From positions 8,321 to 16,305 of the forward strand of contig MEKM01000053.1 in assembly GCA_001766965.1 (NCBI GenBank): DNA of 7,985 nt. Direction: 5' to 3'. Position numbers and translations under genes: made by a program. This DNA is from Acidobacteria bacterium RIFCSPHIGHO2_01_FULL_67_28. Its GTDB lineage: Bacteria > Acidobacteriota > Terriglobia > Acidiferrales > 2-02-FULL-67-57. The notes beneath the pieces are model-generated. The model did no database searches and had not been told where the DNA came from. It was given only the letters and a program-made list of their open reading frames with translations. Of the stretch, positions 1 to 7,227 are shown piece after piece. How positions within the stretch are numbered: position 1 is the stretch's first letter; the number at the start of each line of letters is the position of its first letter.

Positions 1-626
1 ACATCCGCATCCTTGAGGAGCTCGACTTCCGCGACATCATCGTCTCGCTCAAGGCTTCGCACGTGCAGCTGACCGTGGACGCCTACCGGCTGCTGGCCCC
101 GCAGGTGGATTACCCCTTCCACCTCGGCATCACCGAGGCCGGCTCGGCCTTCGCCGGCACGATCAAGTCGTCGGTGGGCCTGGGGATGCTCTTGGCCGAA
201 GGCATCGGCGACACCATCCGCGTTTCGCTCGCCACCGACCCGGCCGAAGAAGTGCGCGTGGCCTATGAGATCCTCAAGGCGCTCGACATCCGCTCGCGCG
301 GCATCAACGTCATCGCCTGTCCGACCTGCGGCCGGCTGGAAGTGGACCTCTTCAAGATGGTCGAAGAGATCGAGCGGCACACCGCGCACATCGGCGAGTC
401 GTTGAACCTGGCGGTGATGGGCTGCGCGGTGAACGGCCCCGGCGAAGCCCGCACGGCGCACCTGGGCGTCGCCTGTGGCCGCGGCAACGGCGTCATCTAC
501 CGCGACGGCGTCGCCGTCCGGCGTGTCTCGGAAGAACAGATCGTCCCCGAGCTGGTGAAAGAGCTTGAAGACTACGTTACGCAACTGCGGCACAACGCTG
601 TCGCCGCCGGGCCCTCTTCCGACTAG
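1..626 (+). CDS. ispG: 4-hydroxy-3-methylbut-2-enyl diphosphate synthase (IspG/GcpE), 3' part
   Basis: The reading frame is open from base 3, so the 5' part lies outside the window; about 207 C-terminal residues are present, against roughly 370 for the E. coli enzyme. IspG is the cytoplasmic [4Fe-4S] enzyme of the MEP pathway that reductively opens the cyclic diphosphate MEcPP to HMBPP, the second-last step to IPP and DMAPP. Seen here: KASHVQLTVDAYR (family usually KAS-x-V-x-x-x-V-x-AYR), the HLGITEAG segment, CPTCGR with cluster cysteines at bases 318-320 and 327-329, and GCAVNGPGE with the third cysteine at 423-425 and the conserved glutamate at 444-446. All three cluster ligands are intact, so the enzyme should be active. 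The C-terminal tail is short and ends in TAG. No terminator hairpin follows; the next gene has its own promoter 26 bases on. Confidence 0.96.
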   Translation, partial: IRILEELDFRDIIVSLKASHVQLTVDAYRLLAPQVDYPFHLGITEAGSAFAGTIKSSVGLGMLLAEGIGDTIRVSLATDPAEEVRVAYEILKALDIRSRGINVIACPTCGRLEVDLFKMVEEIERHTAHIGESLNLAVMGCAVNGPGEARTAHLGVACGRGNGVIYRDGVAVRRVSEEQIVPELVKELEDYVTQLRHNAVAAGPSSD

Positions 627-651
627 CCTGCGTCGCCTTTGCAACTGGCCC

Positions 652-680
652 TTGACGCCGCTTCCGCAGGGCGGTACTCT
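652..680 (+). promoter_or_regulatory. Predicted sigma70-type promoter of the Fur-family gene
   Basis: A -35 of TTGACG (652-657) and a -10 of TACTCT (675-680) are separated by exactly 17 bases. The predicted start point is about 687, giving a leader of about 24 nt before the ATG at 711. It begins 25 bases after the ispG stop, so the regulator need not depend on ispG transcription. A TGCAAC half-site (640-645) lies just upstream of the -35, and a full inverted repeat covers the start point. Confidence 0.65.
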
Positions 681-682
681 TT

Positions 683-699
683 CTGCAACGACGTTTCAG
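683..699 (+). promoter_or_regulatory. Predicted operator over the start point of the Fur-family gene
   Basis: The core at 684-698 is TGCAAC-GAC-GTTTCA, an inverted repeat with 5 of 6 paired positions matching across a 3-base centre (the same 7-1-7 geometry as a Fur box). It starts 3 bases after the -10 and runs into the ribosome-binding site, so binding would block initiation. It is a weaker version of the repeat in front of the downstream receptor gene. Another half-site, TGCAAC, sits at 704-709 directly before the ATG. Autoregulation is inferred. Confidence 0.5.
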
Positions 700-710
700 G
701 AGGTGCAACG

Positions 711-1157
711 ATGCCGATGCCCCAGACCGAAGCGCCGGGACGCCTCCAGGCCGAGTTGCTGGCCCGTGGGGTGCGCATGACCCGCCAGCGCCGCACCATC
801 CTGGGCATCATCGAGACCGCCGACCAGCACCTCGATGTGGGGATGATCCTGCGCAAGGCCCGCAAGGCCGACCCCACCATCGACCGCGTCACCGTCTACC
901 GCACCATCAAGCTCCTGAAGCGCCACGGGCTGGTGGATGAGCTCGACCTGCTGCACCTGCGCGGCGACAAGCACTACTACGAGCGCCACCCCCAGCGCGA
1001 GCACCTTCACATGGCCTGCTTGCGCTGCGGCAAGGTGATGGAGTTCGAGAGCGACCTCTTCGAGCGCCTGAAAGGGCAGGTGGAGCGCGACTGCCGCTTC
1101 CACATCATCGTCACCCGTGTCGAGATGGGCGGTTACTGCGCCGACTGCCGCCGCTGA
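711..1157 (+). CDS. Fur-family metal-responsive transcriptional repressor
   Basis: A 148-residue cytoplasmic DNA-binding regulator of the Fur/Zur/PerR/Nur superfamily, of typical length. The ATG at 711 is chosen because AGGAGG (698-703) lies 7 bases upstream. The winged-helix part (about 10-85) contains the DNA-recognition signature TVYRTIKLL (61-69). The dimerisation part holds both structural-zinc pairs, C103-x-x-C106 and C143-x-x-C146. By hand alignment to E. coli Fur, the regulatory-site residues H33, E81, H88 and H90 correspond to H40, E91, H98 and H100. The second site (H87, D89, E108, H125) reads E97, L99, E118 and T135, so three of its four ligands are changed. The family represses metal uptake or stress genes when its metal is bound. 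Its neighbour is a TonB-dependent receptor sharing its predicted operator. Which metal is sensed (Fe, Ni, Zn or Mn) cannot be settled from sequence, so no gene symbol is given. Confidence 0.93.
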   Translation: MPMPQTEAPGRLQAELLARGVRMTRQRRTILGIIETADQHLDVGMILRKARKADPTIDRVTVYRTIKLLKRHGLVDELDLLHLRGDKHYYERHPQREHLHMACLRCGKVMEFESDLFERLKGQVERDCRFHIIVTRVEMGGYCADCRR

Positions 1158-1165
1158 CAGCGGCG
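1149..1165 (+). other. GC-rich hairpin over the stop codon of the Fur-family gene
   Basis: CGCCGCT-GAC-AGCGGCG forms a perfect 7-bp stem with a 3-base loop that includes part of the TGA stop. No T tract follows (CCTCCC), so it is not a standard rho-independent terminator. It could be a pause, a 3'-end protector or chance in GC-rich DNA. Confidence 0.3.
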
Positions 1166-1180
1166 CCTCCCAAGGCCAGC

Positions 1181-1212
1181 GGTTGCAACAGGTTGCAATC
1201 AGGTTGCAACAG
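1181..1212 (+). repeat. Three helically phased TTGCAA repeats, likely upstream operator cluster
   Basis: GGTTGCAA occurs three times at 1181, 1191 and 1202, with TTGCAA starting at 1183, 1193 and 1204, steps of 10 and 11 bases or one helical turn each. The second and third copies form an exact TTGCAA-N5-TTGCAA box (1193-1209). The first and second are spaced by 4 and contain the perfect palindrome TGCAAC-AG-GTTGCA. The cluster lies about 20 bases upstream of the receptor gene's -35 and 24 bases after the regulator's stop. It probably binds one or two Fur-family dimers side by side. Confidence 0.6.
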
Positions 1213-1229
1213 AAAATAAGCCCCGCCTG

Positions 1230-1258
1230 TTGACAATCTCCACAGCCGGCGGTAGACT
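1230..1258 (+). promoter_or_regulatory. Predicted strong sigma70-type promoter of the TonB-dependent receptor gene
   Basis: A consensus -35 TTGACA (1230-1235) and a -10 TAGACT (1253-1258) are separated by 17 bases. An A/T-rich patch, AGAAAATAA (1211-1219), just upstream could act as an UP element in this GC-rich setting. The start point is predicted near 1265, leaving about 40 nt of leader, which contains the operator at 1270-1286. The near-consensus elements suggest high expression when derepressed. Confidence 0.7.
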
Positions 1259-1269
1259 CCGGTCTCGTA

Positions 1270-1286
1270 TTGCAACTGTGTTGCAT
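1270..1286 (+). promoter_or_regulatory. Predicted Fur-family operator in the receptor leader
   Basis: TTGCAA-CTGTG-TTGCAT contains a perfect 6-bp inverted repeat, TGCAAC-TGT-GTTGCA (1271-1285), which fits the 7-1-7 layout of Fur-family boxes. It begins about 5 bases after the predicted start point and ends before the ribosome-binding site (AGGGAG, 1292-1297), a classical repressor position. The likely ligand is the Fur-family protein encoded just upstream (inference). Confidence 0.62.
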
Positions 1287-1304
1287 AAGACAGGGAGCGC
1301 TCTC

Positions 1305-4016
1305 ATGGACACTCTGCGGAAACACCGCTGGCCAGCCGCGCACGCCTCGCTTTTCCTTCTCTTGATAGCGCTGACTGTCCAGGGAGCAGAGATGATGACC
1401 TACGAGGTCCGGGGCCGGGTCCTGGATCCCTCGGGCGCGGTCATCGCAAGGGCGCGAGTGGATTTGTTCCGGCAGGGGCAGACGCCGGTGGCCACGGCGG
1501 AGACGAACGAAGCGGGTGAATTCCGGGTGGGCCCTGTGCCGGCGGGGAGTTACGAGCTGGTGGCGCGGGCGCCGGGGATGGAGCGGCAGAGCCGGGCGCT
1601 CAACGTGCCGCGGACGAGCGGCGAGCCCGTTGAGATGGTGCTTAGCATCAGCCCGCTGGCGGCCACGGTGACCGTGACACCGGCGCGGGGTGAAGTGGAG
1701 AACGCTTTCGACCTGCCGGGGCAGGTCAACGTGGTCGGTCGCGAGGGCCTGCGGGAGCGTCCGGGAGTCATCCTGCCGGCGGCGCTGCGGGAGGAAGCCG
1801 GCGTGCAGATCCAGCAGACCACCGCGCACCAGGGCGCGGTCATCGTCCGCGGCTTGACCGGGCAGCAAGTGCTGCACCTGGTGGACGGCATCCGCTTCAA
1901 CAACTCCACTTTCCGGCCGGGGCCCAACCAATACTTCGCCCTGCTCGATCCGAACTTTGTCGAGCGGGTGGAAGTAGCGCGGGGGCCGAGCTCGGCGCAG
2001 TACGGCAGCGACAGTCTGGGGGGCACGGTGAACGTGCTGCCGGTGCGGGCCTACCCGCTGGCGAGCGGCCGGCGGTTTTCGGGCGAGCTCACGCCCTTCG
2101 TGCGCACCGCCGACTGGGCCAGCGCCGGGGCGTTGCGCCTCTCCTACGGGACCGAAAAGTGGAGTTTGCAAGGCGGGGTCTCCGGGGCGCGCATGCAGGA
2201 TATGCGCACCGGCAGCGCGCTCGACTCGCACGCGGCGGTGACGCGCTTTCTGGGTTTGTCCTCGGACGTCTTGGGCGACCGCTTGCAGGACACCGCTTTC
2301 ACCCAGGCGTCGGGCTTCGGGCGTTTCTTCTGGACGCCGGCCGCGGGGCACACGCTCACCGCCAGCTACCTGCGCAGCGAGCAGCAGGGCGGGCGGCGCT
2401 ACGACCGCCTGAATGGCGGCAACGGCGACCTCATCAACGCCTTCGACCCGCAGATTCTCAATCTCTTCTACGCCCGGTACGAAAAGCAGCGGCTGGGCTG
2501 GATCGACACCCTCTCGGCCACGCTGTCTTACAACAGCCAGCGCGACGACCGCCGGGAGCAGGGCGGCGCCGGCAACGCCTTCGCTTCCATCAATGACGAG
2601 TCCAACGTCACCGATGCCCTCGGTTACCAGCTCCAGGCCACGACCCACTTGGGGACGCGGCACTCGGTTGTCTTCGGCGGGGAGGTCTTCGACGAGTACA
2701 TTGATTCGGCGCGCGCGAAGTTCGACCCCTTGGCGGAAACGAGCGAGGCGGTGCGGCCGCGCTTCCCGGATGAATCGCGCTACACGACTTTCGGGCTTTT
2801 CTACCAGCACGGCTACGAACTCATCCACAATCGCCTGCGGCTGCAGGGCGGCGTGCGCTACAGCGCCTTCAACTTCCGCACCTTTGCTGGCGCGAACCTC
2901 CGCGACGCCGCCGGCCGGCCGCTCGTGCCCGACTTCTCGACCACGCTCCAGGACGTGACCTTCAACCTCGGCGCCGTCTTGAGCGTGACCCGGAACGTGC
3001 AACTGTTCACCGCCGTGCGCCGCGGCTTCCGCGCCCCGAACGCCACCGACTTCAGCTCCGTGGGGGTGACCTCCAACGGCTTCGAAGTCTCGCCCGACGA
3101 GGGAGCCGACGCCGGCGGCCTGGTAGGGACGAAGGCCGACTCGTCGGCGGTGTCGAGCGGCGCGCCGGTCGCGACGCTCACCCCCGAAGCGCTCTACAAC
3201 TACGAGTTGGGCGCGAAGTTCCAGAGCCGGCGCATGACGGCATCGGTGAGCGGCTTTGTAAACGACATCAGCGACTTCATCACCAAGCGCGCGCTGCTCC
3301 TGCCGCCGGGCGCCGTGGGACAGGCGATTGGCGGGCAACCCATCGTGGCGCAGCTGCCGACGGGCGCCGTCATCACCGGCGTCGACCCGCGGCCCGTGCT
3401 GGTGCGCGCCAACGTCGGCGCGGTGCGCCTCTGGGGAATCGAATCCGCCTGGCAGGGACAGGTGGGCGACTCGTGGCTCGTGACCGCCAACTTCTACTAC
3501 CTGCGCGGGCGCGACCAGCAAACCGGCGAGGCGCCCGACCTCGAGGGCGGGCTGCCCCCGGCGGCGGGCTTCGTCAGCCTGCGCTGGCAGCCGCTCGGCA
3601 AGCGCTATTGGCTGGAAGGCTACAGCCACCTGGTGAGCTACCAGGACCGGTTGTCGTCGCTCGAGCTGGCCGACCAGCGCATCGGGGCCGAGCGCTCGAT
3701 CGCCAGCATTACGGCCTTTTTCAACAACGGCGCGGTGGCGCGGGGCCTGGTGCGCAACGGCATCCTGCTGCCGACGGGCGAGACCCTGGCCCAGGTGCTC
3801 AACCGCGTGCTCGGCCCGGGCGTCAGCGAAGCGCCGCTGTTTACGCGCACGCCCGGCTTCGTCACCGCGAATCTCCGCGGCGGCTACCAGGTGAGCGAGT
3901 CGACCGACTTGGTGATTATTCTCGAGAACCTGCTCGACAAGAACTACCGCTGGCACGGTTCCGGGGTCGACGCCGTCGGCTTCAACCTCCAGGTTTCCTA
4001 CCGCATCCGCTTCTAG
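1305..4016 (+). CDS. TonB-dependent outer-membrane receptor with N-terminal carboxypeptidase-regulatory-like domain
   Basis: A 903-residue outer-membrane active transporter. The ATG at 1305 is chosen because AGGGAG lies 7 bases upstream and the protein then begins with a signal peptide: basic n-region (RKHRW), hydrophobic core about 15-24, cleavage near 27-28. Next come a carboxypeptidase-regulatory-like beta-sandwich (about 33-115, EVRGRVLDPSGAVI to SYELVARAPGM), a TonB-box-like ATVTVTPAR (120-128), the plug domain (about 131-245, with VIVRGLTGQQVLHLVDGIR and VEVARGPSSAQYGSDSLGG) and the barrel. The barrel has a FRAP motif (575-578) and an LTPE motif (625-628). It ends LLDKNYRWHGSG...SYRIRF with the terminal aromatic residue used for barrel assembly. 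FRAP and the HGSG end resemble the haemoglobin/transferrin/siderophore receptor group, but that does not fix the substrate. Operators for a Fur-type repressor flank its promoter, so a metal or metal chelate (iron, haem, nickel or cobalt) is the likely cargo. About 20-25 residues between FRAP and LTPE are Gly/Ala/Ser-rich, probably an extracellular loop. Confidence 0.93.
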   Translation: MDTLRKHRWPAAHASLFLLLIALTVQGAEMMTYEVRGRVLDPSGAVIARARVDLFRQGQTPVATAETNEAGEFRVGPVPAGSYELVARAPGMERQSRALNVPRTSGEPVEMVLSISPLAATVTVTPARGEVENAFDLPGQVNVVGREGLRERPGVILPAALREEAGVQIQQTTAHQGAVIVRGLTGQQVLHLVDGIRFNNSTFRPGPNQYFALLDPNFVERVEVARGPSSAQYGSDSLGGTVNVLPVRAYPLASGRRFSGELTPFVRTADWASAGALRLSYGTEKWSLQGGVSGARMQDMRTGSALDSHAAVTRFLGLSSDVLGDRLQDTAFTQASGFGRFFWTPAAGHTLTASYLRSEQQGGRRYDRLNGGNGDLINAFDPQILNLFYARYEKQRLGWIDTLSATLSYNSQRDDRREQGGAGNAFASINDESNVTDALGYQLQATTHLGTRHSVVFGGEVFDEYIDSARAKFDPLAETSEAVRPRFPDESRYTTFGLFYQHGYELIHNRLRLQGGVRYSAFNFRTFAGANLRDAAGRPLVPDFSTTLQDVTFNLGAVLSVTRNVQLFTAVRRGFRAPNATDFSSVGVTSNGFEVSPDEGADAGGLVGTKADSSAVSSGAPVATLTPEALYNYELGAKFQSRRMTASVSGFVNDISDFITKRALLLPPGAVGQAIGGQPIVAQLPTGAVITGVDPRPVLVRANVGAVRLWGIESAWQGQVGDSWLVTANFYYLRGRDQQTGEAPDLEGGLPPAAGFVSLRWQPLGKRYWLEGYSHLVSYQDRLSSLELADQRIGAERSIASITAFFNNGAVARGLVRNGILLPTGETLAQVLNRVLGPGVSEAPLFTRTPGFVTANLRGGYQVSESTDLVIILENLLDKNYRWHGSGVDAVGFNLQVSYRIRF

Positions 4017-4047
4017 GAGCTCCCCGAACGCGCGGGCGGGGACGTGG

Positions 4048-4053
4048 TAGACT
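4048..4053 (+). promoter_or_regulatory. Possible -10 element for the DUF885 peptidase gene
   Basis: TAGACT lies 39 bases before the ATG, inside GGTAGACTC, the same 9 bases that hold the receptor gene's -10 (1251-1259). No -35 is recognisable 16-18 bases upstream (CGAACG region). No TGCAAC repeat is present, so the gene is not obviously part of the metal regulon, although read-through from the receptor gene across the 76-base gap is possible because no terminator is visible. Confidence 0.35.
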
Positions 4054-4092
4054 CTCCGCCCTGCACTCATTTCCACCGACGGGAGCGGAACC

Positions 4093-5898
<1,806 letters not shown>

Positions 5899-5916
5899 GG
5901 GGGACGGCGGCACTAT

Positions 5917-7158
5917 TTACTTCGGAGTGTGCTGGACGTTCCCCGCGATCTCGTCTCGTTTTGCGACCTGGTCCGCTTTCATGGTTTCGAGTCGAATGTT
6001 CCACTCCGACAGCAGGTTCTTGAGGAGACGTTTCTCCCTAATTGTGGCGTGATAGCGCACGAAATCATCAAGCTGTGCGATGACCCCGCCCAGTTCGGTA
6101 TATAACCTTGTGAACTCTCGTTCATTGTCCTCAAGTAGCTGTCTCAACCTACCGTCTCGTTCTAGTTTGTACGCAGGGTCAATTGCTTTGATCTCTTCGA
6201 CGCGTGGCAACAGAGAGGCAAGAAACGCTTCCCAGCGCGCCTCTGCACTTCTAAACTCTTGGTCTAGGCCCGACAGCCAGTCGGCGATGCTAGGTCCAAG
6301 GGCTTGGGTCACGAAGCGGAACTTTATTGCGTCGGGCTCCAATCGCTCCACAACGATGTCCCTCTCCAAGTTCTTGTATGTTGCTCTTGATGCGGAGTGC
6401 ACCGCGCGCAGGAAAAGAAGCGACAAAATCACGAGAAAGGCGGAAACGTAGGTTGCTGCGCCGAGAGGAAGGAGCCAATCCTCAGCGGCGCGACTTAGAC
6501 CCCGAACGAAGGTGATAAGAGCAGCTATCACAGCAACGCCGATAAATCCCGCGAGAATTGAGTAGAGAATCTTTCCTGCCGCAGTCCGCAGTGCTGAGTA
6601 CGAGAGGATAGGGCGGGGAAATCCGTGTTTTCTTGCCTTTCTTGCTCTTAGCGTTTCTGTGCCGACCAGAAATCCAATAGCCAAAACCTGCCAGAGTCCA
6701 ATGGATACTAGGGTCCACCGCACGAAAGGCGTACGTCCGTAACCGCTAATGACAAAGTGAGCAACTGCAAGTGTGGCGATGAAAAAGAAGAGGATTGCCG
6801 TGACCACCCAGTACGCGGGCTTTCGCGTCTCGGGTAGGAACCGGTCTTCAGTCTCGCCTCTGATTACGTCCAGAAGGCACAGTACAGAGGAGGTCAACAT
6901 ATACACCGCGTCGAGTTGCAGAACAACTGTAACGCTTGCATTCTCGAAGCCCGTCGGGGTCCCAAGAAGCTTTGGGAGCCGGTGCAAGCCCTGCCATGCT
7001 ATGCCAGCCGCAACCGCAAGTAGCCCCCAGGTGGTGATGCCTGAGGCTCGAGCGGTCTGCAGATCACGGTCGTTGAGCTTGGCGAGGTAATCAAACCAGA
7101 GCTTGCGCTCTGCGTCTGCATTGCGAGGCGAAACAGGCTGGCCATTCTCGGGCATCAT
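5917..7158 (-). CDS. Unrecognised six-helix membrane protein with a charged cytoplasmic-type tail
   Basis: A 413-residue integral membrane protein that I cannot assign to a family. A charged N-terminal segment (1-39) precedes six likely membrane helices at about 40-58, 76-99, 115-137, 147-167, 198-219 and 228-252. A long hydrophilic tail (253-413) follows, with heptad-like, probably coiled-coil stretches (for example around 300-365 and 375-402). An even helix number puts both ends on the same side, probably the cytoplasm. I see no enzymatic motif, ATPase site or metal cluster. Start: tandem ATG codons at 7158 and 7155; neither has a clear Shine-Dalgarno, and a candidate -10 sits only 13 bases upstream, so translation may be nearly leaderless. 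Base composition is clearly lower in G+C than all neighbours, with many A/T-ending codons, which suggests acquisition or a different evolutionary history. It lies 69 bases downstream of the CDF-like gene in the same direction but appears to have its own promoter. Confidence 0.8.
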   Translation of the reverse strand: MMPENGQPVSPRNADAERKLWFDYLAKLNDRDLQTARASGITTWGLLAVAAGIAWQGLHRLPKLLGTPTGFENASVTVVLQLDAVYMLTSSVLCLLDVIRGETEDRFLPETRKPAYWVVTAILFFFIATLAVAHFVISGYGRTPFVRWTLVSIGLWQVLAIGFLVGTETLRARKARKHGFPRPILSYSALRTAAGKILYSILAGFIGVAVIAALITFVRGLSRAAEDWLLPLGAATYVSAFLVILSLLFLRAVHSASRATYKNLERDIVVERLEPDAIKFRFVTQALGPSIADWLSGLDQEFRSAEARWEAFLASLLPRVEEIKAIDPAYKLERDGRLRQLLEDNEREFTRLYTELGGVIAQLDDFVRYHATIREKRLLKNLLSEWNIRLETMKADQVAKRDEIAGNVQHTPK

Positions 7159-7171
7159 CGAGATTGCCGGG

Positions 7172-7180
7172 ATTCTATCA
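7172..7180 (-). promoter_or_regulatory. Possible extended -10 promoter of the six-helix membrane protein gene
   Basis: Read on the minus strand this is TG-A-TAGAAT, an extended -10. No good -35 is found 16-18 bases upstream, which an extended -10 can tolerate. The start point would be around 7165, leaving a leader of only about 6 nt before the ATG at 7158. Confidence 0.35.
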
Positions 7181-7227
7181 CAGGGTAAGTAGTCATCACT
7201 AAAACGTGAGTGGGGAGGGGCGCGCCG

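Noticed and set aside
639..710. A longer Fur-family protein starting upstream of 711
   Set aside because: The extension would be translated through the -35, -10 and predicted start point. The 711 ATG has AGGAGG at 7 bases and gives a normal family length.
1230..1304. An N-terminal extension of the TonB receptor from a TTG at 1230
   Set aside because: It would start inside the -35 and run through the -10, the operator and the AGGGAG; the ATG at 1305 has good spacing and exposes a signal peptide.
2998..3012. TGCAACTGTTCACC inside the receptor gene as another operator
   Set aside because: Only one half matches; the second arm lacks GTTGCA and the site lies within coding sequence.
4022..4041. 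CCCCG...CGGGG as a terminator after the receptor gene
   Set aside because: It is a five-base stem with a 10-base loop and no T tract, expected by chance in GC-rich DNA.
7191..7220. A TCAC/GTGA hairpin as a terminator after the CDF-like gene
   Set aside because: It has only a 4-bp stem and no run of T in the right place for either strand.
5899..7227. Insertion boundaries (direct repeats, inverted ends) around the low-G+C gene
   Set aside because: No repeat longer than trivial G runs was seen at the edges and no integrase, transposase or tRNA is present, so a mobile element is not claimed.
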